Assembly: GCA_012934845.2 (NCBI GenBank) | Contig: WNNJ02001737.1 | Coordinates: 1-64,000 of the forward strand | Origin: Pomphorhynchus laevis | Lineage: Eukaryota > Acanthocephala > Palaeacanthocephala > Echinorhynchida > Pomphorhynchidae | Reading direction: 5' to 3' | Length of the DNA: 64,000 nt | Shown: positions 1 to 10,763 of the stretch, in pieces | Position numbering within the stretch: position 1 is the stretch's first letter | Layout of the letters: each line of letters opens with the position of its first letter | Position numbers and translations under genes: made by a program | The notes under the pieces: model-generated | What the model saw: the letters and a program-made list of their open reading frames with translations, nothing else | Told to the model about the DNA's origin: nothing | The model's database searches: none

Positions 1-194
1 TAGGGTATGTGAGTAGCCACACTGCGATATCATACTCGACTTCGAGGTTGGAAATATCAACTATCTGAGCACTTTTACCACTTCAGACACATTGAGCGTA
101 TCACTTGTATGGCTAAAATGCTTCATTGTTCTCGATAATTGAGAACGTACGACTTTCGGCATCGTAGCTTTTGCAAACTTCTGTAAATGTTTGC

Positions 195-482
195 TTAGCA
201 ATTTTTAGAGATGTCAGCATTCAGGGAATTTCTATCTTGACTTCTTATCGCCAATTTTGACTTAATTATCATTATTTCACTTTGTAACTTTGAAAGAGAT
301 GGAATATTTTCAGCTGAAGAGATACTATTACGAACAAATACTCGCTGGTTTTCTACATATGCCTTCAATTTGAGCAATTCGTCTTTCATACTTGCAATAT
401 TGTTTGCTGCGCAAAAGCAACAACATGTATTTTGATCTAGAAATCCTCGTGAAATCTTTTTGGGAACGAAACTGGCAGCCAT
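195..482 (-). other. Uncharacterised ORF, 95 aa, coiled-coil-like
   Basis: Open frame of 95 codons starting MAASFVPKK. It has a tight cysteine cluster (CCCFC, about residues 20-24) followed by a charged, leucine-spaced stretch (MKDELLKLKAYVENQ and onwards) that looks like a coiled coil. Downstream on minus, towards position 1, the frame is interrupted. A cysteine cluster plus coiled coil is seen in some LINE ORF1 proteins and the neighbourhood is LINE-rich, so a decayed ORF1 is possible. No family is recognised. Confidence 0.2.
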
Positions 483-1029
483 ACATGATAGCCTTGTGTG
501 GGATATTCGACTTGATGCTTGGAATTATCTTATTGGTAATATGTATTTTTCTGTGACATAATTACACTCTGATTTGTATGATTAGAAGTTGTATTAGACG
601 AATTTCCAATAGTCAAAGACCGCACAGGAATTACTACATGATTGTTTCTGTCGGAACAATTATGAGTGATACAGTTAATACAATTATTACTTTGACGAGC
701 ACAAATTCACTCTTCAAGTTCCTGTTGCTTTATTATATGCACAACGACATTTACTGGAATTGACCATTTTTGTATCCTGGTTTAATGCAATAAGTTTGAA
801 GATAAAATCACTTCAATCTTTTGTATAGATTTATCTCTCTCGGTGTTTTTAAATCTTTGTATGTTTATGGTTTTAAATCAAGAATAGTCAGAACTCTCTA
901 TAGATTTATCTCTAAGTTTCTAAATACATAAGCTTTTTAAACTCTCTCCAAGTTCGCGTTATGTGAGACAATCCGGCTACAGAGCCAATTTAATTCTTAG
1001 AGTTAGGCAACGATTCACATAAAGATATC

Positions 1030-1290
1030 AAATTTTTCGACAGGGTACTACTCATCTATCCGATTGCTCTTTTCGTTTATGTTCTAACTCATCATCCTCT
1101 CATCCCATTCCTATTTTCTGCGGGGTTCCACAAGGTTTAGTCCTAGGTACCCTGCTTTTCTCTCTTCTGCTTGGCGACCTATTTCCGTTTATCAAACCTT
1201 ACTCCTTTAACGTCATGCAATACGCCGATGACATCATCATCTATGATCATGCACCCGTCCATCGCATACACTATATCGGCATTTCATGTA
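1030..1290 (+). pseudogene. LINE-B reverse transcriptase fragment, plus copy
   Basis: The plus frame reads through an RT core: a GVPQG-type motif B near 1120 (CGVPQGLVLG), then LLFSLLLGDL, and the catalytic-type block MQYADDIIIY at 1215-1244. The same peptide order occurs on minus at about 2700-2850 in the neighbouring LINE-B copy, so the two are members of one family in opposite orientation. Only this palm segment remains, and both ends run into unrelated AT-rich DNA or a minus-oriented 3' end. It is dead. Confidence 0.6.
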
Positions 1291-1307
1291 TCGTTATTTT
1301 AAAAAAA

Positions 1308-1465
1308 GATTTATTTTTATGTAGCAAATGCATGCCAGCGCACGCTTACATGACCACGAAGAAAAAAAAACATAAGTCTAAATCACGTGTCGAGAAGGTG
1401 GGAACGGATGAGGTATTTGAATTGGATAAAGGAGGTAGCACGGCTGAGGTCGAGTGGGATCACGA
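1308..1465 (-). repeat. LINE-B 3'-terminal segment, extra copy
   Basis: This segment aligns, with small differences, to 1887-2060. Shared landmarks are a run of A then 'gatttatttttatgtag', 'catgaccacgaagaaaaa' and 'cgagaaggtgggaacgga'. The 1887 copy is the 3' end of the minus-strand LINE-B, so this is a detached 3' end in the same orientation. It directly abuts the plus-strand RT fragment at 1030-1290, giving a tail-to-tail chimera. Confidence 0.6.
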
Positions 1466-1886
1466 TGCTACAAATGGATATGTGAACAATACCGCCATTC
1501 AATACTACCACTGGAATACCCTAATTAGCTACGTTGACTGACTATTTGCTTTTCTTCTTTTTTTTGGACTATGCCTGAATAGCCTTTTTGGCTTTGGTAT
1601 GTATTTTGCCTATAACTACTGAAAATTCTGACTTCGTAGATACTTCTACACGAAATCAGCTATCAATAAATATATTCTTTAAGCTTAAGTGAATTATCAC
1701 GTTAACTTAGACTTTAATGCATCTTCAACTAGGTGAAATACAAAACAGTTATCTTTCCTCTGAGCCATATTAAATTCATGTGTTCCGATAAAGAAATCCT
1801 CATGTAAATAAAATCGCAGAAACTCATTATTATTCAAAATTGAATCTTTAATTTTTATGTATTCTAAGTACGCAAGAGATAGTCTA

Positions 1887-3507
1887 AAAAAGATTTTATT
1901 TTACGTAGAAAATGCGTGCTGGCGCACGCACGATTACATGACCACGAAGAAAAAATAAAGAAGTTTAAATCATGCGTCGAGAAGGTGGGAACGGAGGAGG
2001 TATCTGAATGTGATGAAATATAAAGCGCGGCGGACGTCGAGAGGGAGCTGATTCCAGGCGAGGAGAGCGGCGGTGAGTAAGGATTGAGGACCGTGGTTGT
2101 TAGAGAAATTATGAACGTGGAGTAAGAGGGAATGACTGGAACGCAGCGATAGAGAGGTGGGCGAGATTCGTCTAAGAAAGGGAGGTTGATGAACGATGTG
2201 GAACCGACAACGATGAGACGAAAAGTGACGAGAAGGCGGGTTGATTGAGGTCGAAGCTACGGAAACGTAAGAGCACTCTAGCGGTTGAGTTGATTATGCG
2301 TTGTGGGGGTAAGATGATGGATTTTGAAGAATTGGCGAAAAGGCTGAGGCAGTAATCGATTTTAGGGAAGAGAAACGATGAAAAAAGATACATACATGAC
2401 CGAAAGTTGATAAGGACGCGGATACGGCGGATGACCCAGAGAATTAAGTTAGACGAGCGTACCTTGTCGCGGACGAAAGGTTTAACGAAATGGTGATCAT
2501 CGAAATGGAATCCTAAGAAAATGAGATTGTTGACTATGGGGATGAATGATGAGGCAATAGATACAGGGGGATATATGTTAGGTTGACGAGGGAGGATTTA
2601 CATTATTTTGGACTTGCCGGGGTTTAAAACGAGATGAAGATGGGAGAGACGTTTATTGTGTATGCGATAGGCGGGTGCATGAGCACATATGAGGATGTCA
2701 TTAGTGTAATTCATGACGTTTAAGGAGTAAGGTTTGATAAACGGAGATAGATCGCCAAGCAGAAGAGAGAAAAGCAAGGGACCTAGAACTAAACCTTGTG
2801 GGACACCGAGGAAAAAGGGATGGGATGAGAGGATGATGAATTAGAACATAACCGAAAAGATCGATCGCATAGATGATGCAAACCATACTACGGATGAAGT
2901 AAGGATGATACAGATTGAATGTAGAGTGATACATGTTGGTCTGTATTAAGATAATGCATTCTTAAAGCTTAGAAAGAGTAGGGAGGAGTGAAATAGCGAG
3001 ATAGCAAGAAAGAAGTGAGGGGCCTTGAGATTGTTTCTTGAGGATGAGACGAACGATGGCGGATTTCCATTGTGAAGGAAATATATGACTACGGATGGAC
3101 GAGTTAAACAAGATGTTGATGAAAGGGGATATCGATAAGCATATGGATTTAAGTATCGGGGTAGACCTGGGATCGGCAGGTGAGGTTTTGTTGGGCAAGG
3201 ACATGAGGACAGATGAGACTTCGGCAGGTGAGACAGGGAGAAGATGCAAGAGTTTCGTGAGGATGAGGCGAGGCGAGTAGCAGTGATATGGAATAGAGAC
3301 GAGTTGGTGAGAGATCAAAGTAGGTACTTTGCTCTGAAGAAATGACGAATAATCATGGTGATTGATGTTGCAAGACGAAGAGGAGCTACAGGTCATAGCC
3401 ATAAGGCTGTTTGGACTGCTCAAAAAAAACAAATTAATACAAGAAAAAATCAAAAACAAAGCATTCAATATATATATCATAACCATGGGTACTGCAGCAA
3501 CCACCAC
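1887..3507 (-). mobile_element. LINE-B: CR1/jockey-like non-LTR retrotransposon, 5'-truncated, broken
   Basis: Read on minus, 3507 to 2962 encodes the RT fingers: 'SPAEVSSVLMSLPNKTSPA' (the usual SPGPDG site is changed), then 'SPFINILFNSSI', 'FPSQWKSAIV' and 'AISLLPTLSKL', the standard order of non-LTR RTs. After a frameshift near 2960 the palm follows at about 2850-2700: GVPQGLVLGPLLF, SLLLGDLSPFI and NYTNDILI. The catalytic YADD is NYTND here, so the enzyme is inactive. 2393-2172 gives the C-terminal part (PKIDYCLSLFANSS, a typical post-palm motif). Several frames are needed. No endonuclease domain was found upstream. Confidence 0.75.
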
Positions 3508-3619
3508 TTGTTCTCATTTCGAATCCAGTTCTTTATATTCCATTTAAATTCATTGATTGTATGCACCGCAACGAAATCAACTGGAAAACGATTCCAAACA
3601 TTCACCGCTCGATGGGACA

Positions 3620-5140
3620 GTCGGAAATGACAAGGGTAATTTCCGTGTTTGTACTACCAACATTTTCGAGTGCCCTCTTCGTCCATCCCGTCCATTGAGT
3701 CCAACTCTATTTGCTGGAAAATTTCCATATTAGTTAATTAGTCGATATAGCTAGAAGGTCGAAAAGAAGGAACTTTTCACGCACTGTCGGCATATTCAAA
3801 CTTTTTATTCGTGTCTCATATGAAAGATATCGTACCTGAGGACATAATTTCGTAAACCTTCGAAGTATGAGCTCTAATTGATCAAGTTCTGTACGCGTAT
3901 ACGGAAAGACTGCTGGCGACACATATTCTAATATCGGTCTTATAACGCACAACACAAACAAGAGATGGGTCTTTAAAGCAATTTTTGACAATATAGGTTA
4001 TTCTTCTTGCTGCGTTACAAATCCTATCAGTGTTAGCACGTGTTTTCAGATTGTTTTAAACAATTATACCAAAATCCTAAATGGACTGCCTGGTAACAAC
4101 AAACTCGTTGCCAAAAAATATTCTTGACTCACATTGCTATGGCCTAATCTCATATGTGCACACTTTTTAATATTTAATACAATTCAAGTGTTTAAAGACC
4201 ATCGATAAACAATGTTTAGGATATTTTGAAAGTCATTTCGATCCTTGTTGGTTTTATTCAATTTCCATACCTTTACATCATCGGTAAAAGCTAAAACACT
4301 ACAATCATCAATTAAATCTAGTAGCTGATTCATAAATATGTTAAACAACAAAGGGTCTAGGACTGATCCCTGTGGTACTCCTGAGGTGATAGGACGATAA
4401 TACGATATACATTGACCTACACTAACAGCATAGGATCTATCTTTAAGAAAATCTTGAATCCAGCTTATAATGGAGCGATTGACTATATGACTCAAGGTGG
4501 AAATTAGCATTTTGTGGGGCACCCTAACAAAGGCCCGACTAAAGTCAACAAATATTACGTCGATACAGTACCCGTTAGCAACATGTCCAACCCAATCTTC
4601 ACGAGCATGTAATTAGTTTGTAAGACATGAACGCTGAGAGCGAAATCCATGCTGTGCATTATTGAGAATTCTCAGCGAACTCAAATGATAATATATGCGT
4701 CTGTTTAGTATGCGCTCAATCACCTTGCATACAACACTCTCCATTCGATCTTCTAAATGCTAGATTAGCACGAGCATTATTTAGCAATAATCTTTCCTCA
4801 ACCGAGGGATCTCTAAAAAATTTTGTCATCTTACCTTTCAAGCGATAACCTCTAGCTAAAATTGCTCTTGTATTATCTGCAGAATCAAATACTACTTTAA
4901 GTAATCGTGGTTTATGTTATGTTTTTTACCAATACGAAATAAGCTTTTGACATTGAGACTACGCGCAATATCTTCTTCACTCTGAACGAATATATCCGGA
5001 AAGACCTTACGAATATAAACTACGTCATCATCCACACGGGTATGAACGTTGTCTGCAGAAGATTTGGTGATGTTAGCAAAAATTACGCAATTATTTCTGT
5101 TTCTAGCACGATTCCTAATATTGAAAATTTCAATTATGGC
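3620..5140 (-). mobile_element. LINE-C: non-LTR retrotransposon with ORF1-like segment, internally deleted
   Basis: On minus, 5140-4750 contains a short ORF1-like piece (VDDDVVYIRKVFPDIF, then SLFRIGKK, then FFRDPSVEERLLLNNARANL), a pattern seen in the RNA-binding first ORF of several LINEs. It then jumps directly into the RT: VVCKVIERILNRRIYYHL, NNAQHGFR, DVIFVDFSRAF (motif A), and 4522-4184 with VPHKMLISTL, SGVPQGSVLDPLLF (motif B) and LAFTDDVKVW (catalytic box, YADD changed to FTDD). 3991-3734 is the C-terminal tail (CVIRPILEYVSPAVFPY). Frameshifts and stops separate the pieces. The missing middle suggests an internal deletion between ORF1 and RT. Confidence 0.75.
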
Positions 5141-5350
5141 AGTGTACTTCTTAATAATATAATAATATTTAGTCTTGGTAATATAAATATTAATAAAAGT
5201 AATATTAAATAATATTTTTTATTTTAATATACAATAAATTTAGTCTGTACATGATAAAAATGTCACAATTTGTTACTTAAGATCCGGAGCATCATGCCGT
5301 TCTTATCGAAATCTTGCAGAACACCATCTGCGTATGTAAGATCATATGCA

Positions 5351-5614
5351 TTATTCAGACGGCCAAATGTTATTGTCGTTGCTGAAAAGGATCTGTTCGG
5401 CTTTTGTTCGCATTCTCAAAACCATTGAGATGCATTTTGCTATTTGAATCGGCACATCTTGTCTCAGTTGACTAATGCACTCATTGTAATCTAGATATGA
5501 TCTTGAAGATCTGCATTTTGCTATGGTTTGTATTATCTGATTAGCGCCTAGAATAATTCCACTAATTGCAAAGTACACAATTAAATAGAAGGCTCCCCGT
5601 TCAATCCGTGTCAT
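5351..5614 (-). CDS. Hypothetical ORF, 87 aa, possible exon
   Basis: Open frame of 87 codons in a segment less AT-rich than its flanks. It begins MTRIERGAFYLIVYFAISG, so there is one hydrophobic stretch near residues 9-28 that could be a signal anchor, followed by three spaced cysteines (AKCRSS, YNECISQ, AKCISM). Just upstream on minus (about 5780-5640) a further open stretch contains several cysteines (CHTPSHCQRRSSDC). No family is recognised. It could be a decayed transposon ORF or a small host exon; nothing decides between them. Confidence 0.25.
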   Translation of the reverse strand: MTRIERGAFYLIVYFAISGIILGANQIIQTIAKCRSSRSYLDYNECISQLRQDVPIQIAKCISMVLRMRTKAEQILFSNDNNIWPSE

Positions 5615-5815
5615 ACCTCAGCATATTTTTGGTTTTCGATTTTCATAATACTTGAAACAATCCGAAGAACGTCTCTGGCAGTGCGACGGCGTATGACAAC
5701 TGAATATGCATATGTCGATAAACGACTGATCCGTTGCACTACCTGTTAATGCGTTAAACGCGATATCTGCTTTAGCATTTATCTTTTATCGTTGACTGTA
5801 ATTCAAAGATGATTG

Positions 5816-6690
5816 ACAGTTCTACCCTATTGCGGGTGTACCTCAAGGTTCCCCTCTCTCCTATCTTGTATCTTGCTGCCTCCATAAATCTATTCAAAAT
5901 ATTTAAACGCGATCAACGTCTAGTGGTGTACGCTGATGACACCACAGCCCTGTTCTCTGGACGCAGGTGTAAGGACGTAGTCTCTGCCATCAGCCGATTC
6001 TTTTTAAGATTAAAAGACCAGTTACCCAGGTCCAATCTTGTTTTGAATTCCGCCAAATCGCAGGTGGTTGTCTTCCATGGCTTCCCTGCGACAAAGCAAA
6101 AGCTTAAGAGACTAGCACTCTCTGCACTCTCCTCCAAATTTGCCTCTATACCACTTCCTACCTTCACAAGTCGAGTAAAATACCTGGGGTTCACCGTTTC
6201 GGTGAACTGGTCGGCGAAAGTTGACCTGGATAGACTAAAACGTATCCTAAAGAGAGCTCTTTCAGATGCTGGGCTCTGAAACGGGCCCAGCATCTGTCGT
6301 TGAATGGGAAAACCCAGGTGCGCCTTTGGGGCACCTGGGCTATCTCGGGATTAGTCTTCTTCTCTAGAGGACGTCCCCCAGAGCAAAGACTAAGGTTTCT
6401 GAAGCTCCTCGTCTCTCGCTTACCCAACATCGTCCACGCCGATTGGATTCTTCGGGGAAGGTGAAAGACCCCAGGTGGTTAAATTGGAAAGCGGCGTGCT
6501 GGATTGGTTGGGGGCTCAGATCCCCATGGATTTGAGGCCATGAAAGTTGGTAATGTCTGGGTAGAGGAAGAAGCTAAAATTAATTACTATGTCTGAAGAT
6601 TCTCCGTGTGTACTTTTTATTTATTTATTTACTCTGACTTATTGACGGCTTGTTTATTTATTTAAGAAAATCTTTATTATTAAAGATGAT
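5816..6690 (+). mobile_element. LINE-A copy 1: jockey-like LINE, 5'-truncated to the RT C-terminal half
   Basis: The sequence starts abruptly inside the RT at motif B (FYPI.GVP; the ORF here reads VYLKVPLSPILYL because of a frameshift) and is then open to 6279: LVVYADDTTALFSGRR (intact YADD), LVLNSAKSQVVVFHG, TSRVKYLGFTVSVNWSAK. Beyond the stop the same protein continues in another frame to about 6560. The 3' end near 6690 ('atctttattattaaaga') matches the end of copy 2 near 18150. Truncation at the 5' side is what target-primed reverse transcription normally leaves. The catalytic residues are intact, but the protein lacks fingers and endonuclease. Confidence 0.8.
6313..6339 (+). promoter_or_regulatory. 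Covarying RNA hairpin near LINE-A 3' end (copy 1)
   Basis: Arms CCCAGGTGC (6313-6321) and GCACCTGGG (6331-6339) pair perfectly around a 9-nt loop. The homologous site in copy 2 (17783-17809) is CCTAAGTAC / GTACTTGGG with the same loop length. Two pairs changed from G-C to A-T on both sides and one became a G.T wobble, so pairing is preserved while sequence changed. A role in recognition by the element's own RT is inference. Confidence 0.6.
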
Positions 6691-6797
6691 TGAATCATTT
6701 ACCGGTGATAGAATTAGTTCAGCAGTTACGAGTTTACCGATTAGTTATTACAGATTAGTAATAATATTAATAATAGTAATTAAATATTTAGTAATAT

Positions 6798-7190
6798 TTA
6801 AAAAATAGTCTTTACGAATCCTTCATCTTTGCGATTGATTGTAGGATTCATCTCTTTGATGAATATCGCTTCTAGAATTCGTAAATTGACAACATTACCT
6901 TCTTTCATTAAAGCCTTTATATTATCAATTATTTTCTTTTTATATAACTTAATGTTATGTTCATCATCCATATACTTCTTAATCGCACCGCTATATGAAT
7001 GTTGCATCATTCGTAAATACAACCATCGCGTCGTGTAACTAATATTCGAACTGACTTTACATTCAGCTTTTGGACATGTGAATCGGTACCCAGTGTTGTG
7101 CAAGGGTCTTTGAATCCTGCAATTCTTCAATATTGCGTGGCTAAGTTCCAGACTCTTATATATTCTCAAATGCAAAGAGAATGTTAGCAA
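6798..7190 (-). pseudogene. PLE C-terminal GIY-YIG endonuclease domain
   Basis: The 130-residue frame has the metal-binding/GIY-YIG pattern of PLEs: YRFTCPKAECKVSSNISYTT (paired cysteines followed by the YIG-like strand, here NISYTT), RWLYLRMMQHSYSGAIKKYM (the R..H..GAIK helix), and NLRILEAIFIKEMNPTINRK, with the conserved glutamate of LEAIFI and the NPTINRK end. In PLEs this nuclease nicks the target for reverse transcription. The domain itself is uninterrupted although the rest of the element is not. Confidence 0.75.
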
Positions 7191-7919
7191 ATCGCTACTT
7201 CAAATGGTTATCTTCTAGATGCATGAAACTACTTTAAGTTCAGAGCACTGAAGCAGCATTTTCGATCTGTATTGCCTGGATTACGCGTTAATCAGATACG
7301 AATCGGCTTGAGGTCCCCGCAGTGACTGTGCAGTAATTTTCTAAACATTAAGAACGCTGATGCGTTCTAGACCATCGCGCCCAACGTCTCAATAGCGATT
7401 GAGCAAAAATTATATCGATTAGATTCTATGGAAATATATTTTTGTCTTTTCATGTCTTCGGCCTGGTTTTCTACAACGCCGGATCTCACTATTGATGAGA
7501 CTAAATAGCTGGTAAATAAGGGACCGACGCAGGTGAAGTCCCAACACATGGGTTTGCCTCTGCCATGAAATCATAAAGCATTAGAACGAATTAAACAAAT
7601 TCTTGTCACTAATAACTACTCATTTAGATTTGTTGATAGGATGATTAGGAATTTTCTAAAACTACAAACCATAGTGTGTGACATCTACATACAAATACTG
7701 ATGATTAATTATTTATTAAGTATTAATAAAATTACTTATTATAAATTATTAATAATTAGCAAATGTTTTTAGCAAATTTACTTTTGCTTTAATAATTTAT
7801 AAGATCATAACATAACATATACTAAAAAACGGATATATTTCCATTGGCCCATGAACGAAGGGTCCCCGTATTATCACACTACTATTCAGTTGAGTGATAT
7901 TTTAATAATGTTTTTAATG
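7191..7919. other. PLE linker region, no coding signal
   Basis: Between the nuclease and RT parts. 7200-7560 is less AT-rich than the surroundings and 7570-7910 is AT-rich. Only short chance ORFs are seen; the 60-aa minus frame at 7367-7549 has no recognisable motif. This may be the eroded RT thumb and connector of the PLE or an unrelated insertion. Confidence 0.3.
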
Positions 7920-8440
7920 TTATCGTTACATATTGATATTTCAATTCTTTTGATGTTAATTTAATGCTCATATCAAGATATATACTTTTCATTATCATTA
8001 ATATTGGTTTTATTAAAAATAAGTCTACTTGGATAAATTTGTTCGCTTATCGAATAAAAATTGCTAGAATTAAATACACAATATCATCAATATATTGAAA
8101 CATATATTTCATATCTTTATGTAATTTAGATTTATTTTTTAAACAGTTATGAACTAATTCATATTCTATAAAGCTTATAAATAAGTCAGCTATAATTGGG
8201 TTACATCTCTTTCGAAACATAATTTATATCTTTATATTGTTTAGATTTATTTTTTAAACAGTTATGAACAAATTCATATTTTATAAAGCTTAGAAATAAG
8301 TCAGCTATAATTGGGCTACTATCACCTCCCATTGGAACACCTCTTATTTGTCTAAATATAGATGTCCCTACCTTTAAATAATTTTGATTTATTAAAATAA
8401 TTAAGGATTCTATTAATTCAATTTTATCCATATATTTATA
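7920..8440 (-). pseudogene. PLE reverse transcriptase, palm part
   Basis: The minus frame 8431-8201 gives DKIELIESLIILINQNYL, IFRQIRGVPMGGDSSPI and ADLFLSFIKYEFV, the motif B region of PLE RTs. Below 8200 the catalytic box follows (MKYMFQYIDDI, about 8110-8080), then ILFNKTNIND-like sequence also found at 56.5-57.9 kb. The CLKNKSK..KD segment is present twice (8090-8200 and 8205-8310), which breaks the frame. Confidence 0.75.
8090..8310. repeat. Tandem duplication of about 115 bp inside the PLE RT
   Basis: The stretch with 'tttagatttattttttaaac', 'agttatgaac' and 'aagtcagctataattggg' occurs twice head to tail with few differences. It duplicates the codons between motif B and the YIDD box. 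Confidence 0.75.
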
Positions 8441-8960
8441 TTTACTTGATGGTTTAATTTTTGTTAGATAGGCGTTATAATTATTATAACATATATATGT
8501 ATATCTTTTTCCGAATATAAGGTTAATTAATTTTACTAACGCTTCTTTAATATCTACTAAATCTAGGTTTGTATAAAGCGTATTAAAATCGTATGTATTT
8601 ATATTTTGAAAAATTATTCTGAAATGTAGCTTACTGATGTTGTTAAATAATCGTTCGGTGTCATCGAAATCTCAATTGTTACAATGACTGCACAATTAAA
8701 TTAATTTAAAAATATTTAAGGATTCTATTAATTCAATTTTATCCATATATTTATATTTACTTGATAGTTTCATTTTTTGGATATGCGTTATACTTATTAT
8801 AAGATATCTATTTTTATAACATATAATATAGATATAACATATCTATATTTTTCCGAATATAAGATTAATTAATTTTACTAACGCTTCTTTAATATCTACT
8901 AAATCTAGATTTGTATAAAGCGTACTAAAATCGTACGTATTTATATTCTGAAAATTTATT
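8401..8960. repeat. Tandem duplication, 316-bp offset, inside the PLE RT
   Basis: 'ttaaggattctattaattca' at 8401 recurs at 8717, and the following blocks (including 'ctaacgcttctttaatatct') recur in the same order up to about 8625 and 8960. The two copies differ at scattered positions, so the event is not recent. Confidence 0.75.
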
Positions 8961-9286
8961 CCTTTTGTCTGTTCTAAAAATTCTTTTGTAGAATTAATAC
9001 TGAAATAGTGTTTTATACCAGTATTAATTTCGATTACCTTGCAATATTTTTTAAAATGTGCTTTAATTACTTTAAGTATTTTATTCATATAGACAGAAAG
9101 TGGTTTTAATGTACATTTAAAAGCACTACATATGAACCTAGGTTTTATTGGATTTCTGTAATTTTGGATTCCAATATAATATAGGTATAGTTTTGATATA
9201 CCTATATTCATGCTAACCAATTTAACACTTGATTTTATTATTTTCTTTAATAATGATATTAATAAGCTATCGAAAGTATGACTCAT
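8843..9286 (-). pseudogene. PLE reverse transcriptase, N-terminal part
   Basis: Frame of 147 residues: PIKPRFICSAFKCTLKPLSV (the P.K.RPI block of PLE RTs), a helical segment, then NTYDFSTLYTNLDLVDIKEA, which is motif A (D..TLYTN in PLEs, equivalent to the catalytic aspartate). It is followed in element order by the duplicated segment and motif B. No intact upstream start region is seen; above 9300 the DNA is nearly pure A/T. Confidence 0.75.
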
Positions 9287-9300
9287 TTTGAAAAACGTTA

Positions 9301-9890
9301 TTTTACTCTTTTTTAAAATTATATTTATTTTATTTTTATATTTTTATCAATTTTTTAGCAAAGTTATTCAATATTAGATAAAAATTAATAATAAATGATA
9401 ATTATAAAAATTATAAAAGCTTATAAATATTAATATAAAATTAATAATTATTCAAAAATATTAAATTTAATAATTAATTATTTAATTAATATGCTCAAAT
9501 ATATCAAAGCAAATTTTATGTTTTCTATTTAATTTTTAAAAATATTAATTTTTTAATTCACATCTTATTAATATTTTGCATTTTTATATTATATTATTTT
9601 AAATAATTTATATGATATAAATAATTAAAAATATAAGACATTTACATACGATATTGTTTTATTTTAATTAGTGATTTTTATTCTTATATTGAGACAATGT
9701 ATATTTTTGTATCCTTTTAATGAATTTATATTTTTTCTCGTGCATGATGCCGTCAAGAAATACAAATTCCTCCTCATTATTATTAGAAGTTTTGTTTTTG
9801 TCCTTTAATCAAACCGACATATCTAAATTAATAATTAGCATTTTAGATTATAATCTGAGAAAAATAACAAAAGTAAATCAGGTTTGCGCA
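9301..9890. other. AT-rich spacer
   Basis: Extremely AT-rich with A/T runs and no motif recognised. A 60-aa chance ORF on plus (9720-9902) has no family features. Confidence 0.4.
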
Positions 9891-9898
9891 GTCTACAA

Positions 9899-9935
9899 CT
9901 AGGCTACTCAATTGATTACCAATTGAGTAGCCTAG
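9899..9935. repeat. Perfect 16-bp inverted repeat, 5-nt loop
   Basis: Arms CTAGGCTACTCAATTG (9899-9914) and CAATTGAGTAGCCTAG (9920-9935) with loop ATTAC. The hairpin lies at the point where base composition changes from AT-rich to balanced, at the 3' side of the minus-strand element that follows, so it may mark an element end. The arms end in CTAG. Confidence 0.8.
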
Positions 9936-10728
9936 CCAGTCTGCGTCCGGCGCTGTGACGGATCGGCAATCCAACGTGTCGTCGACATCTATGCGATCGC
10001 TCACATGGACGCAACTTGTCGCGTGCAGGTCCTCTGCAGGACTGACGTCCACAATACGTCGACGATAAGCAGGATCATCCACGCCCACCAAATCACTGTC
10101 AGAGTCCGACAAATCCTGAATCATAGTATGTCGGCATTGCGGGTCGTCGGAACAATCGACGTTACAAGAATTCTTTGGCGTTTCCTCTCATGAGGGCCAC
10201 GGAAATTTGCTGGAATAATTCTCCAGCTACTTTCAAATAAGGAATATTTTGGCGGGCACCAAAGTAGCGTGCAATTTTGCGAATGAGATTTAAACCCTCT
10301 GTGCTCCATCCCCCATACGTTTTAACCACATCAGGGGTAAACAGAAAGTCATTTACCTCCATTTTGTGACGGTATTTCCACACTTTGACTCGCATAGCAT
10401 AGTCTTCTGCAGTATACGACGCCTCAGAACTGGCTTTCGACAAATATGATGACTGTTGCGGGTTTGTAACAGCGAAATCCACAGTTTAAGGTGGATCTCA
10501 ATGGAGGAAGATGTCCGCTGGCGACTCCCTTAAGTTTCGGATAAGATTCAATGTTTCACGCTCTACATGTAGTCCTGCTGATTCAGCTGCATGGAAAACC
10601 GTATTTCGCACTCCGTTGACGAATATCTGAATATCCACCAAACTGGCATGTGAGCCCGTGAAACCCGTGAACGTCTGCGTCGTTAAAGCATTGGCGACAT
10701 ATTTGGTTATCAGCGGCATATTCTGCAC
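9936..10728 (-). pseudogene. LINE tail with restriction-like endonuclease (REL) domain, copy 1
   Basis: One minus frame from 10728 to 10162, interrupted by TGA and TAA near 10490. It reads NTVFHAAESAGLHVE, RESPADIFL, then VDFAVTNPQQSSYL, YAMRVKVWKYRHKM, VVKTYGGWSTEGLNLI and FQQISVALMRGNAKEFL. The order (A)D-I, then a hydrophobic D.AV.NP, then a KY...GGW block matches the C-terminal tails of predicted RT proteins in many invertebrate genomes, and the D and D.x.V positions resemble a PD-(D/E)XK nuclease. The related copy at 48895-50230 preserves the upstream part. The 93-aa frame at 9843-10124 continues the balanced composition but matches nothing. The catalytic assignment is inference. Confidence 0.6.
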
Positions 10729-10763
10729 ATGGGCGGCACATTGGATATCTATTTCAGAACAGC

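Larger units (their letters stand above)
6700..9300 (-). mobile_element. Penelope-like element (PLE), RT plus GIY-YIG, decayed
   Basis: Parts in element order on minus: RT N-terminal half (9286-8843), RT palm (8440 down to about 7920), then the GIY-YIG domain (7190-6798). Motif choice (GVPMGGDSSPIIADL and YIDDI in RT, CP..C..NISYTT in the nuclease) is that of PLEs rather than LINEs. The element is very AT-rich, carries two internal tandem duplications (8090-8310 and 8401-8960), and has stops and frameshifts throughout. The link between RT and nuclease (7920-7190) is not recognisably coding. It starts within a few bases of the LINE-A 3' end, so one may have inserted beside the other. Confidence 0.75.
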
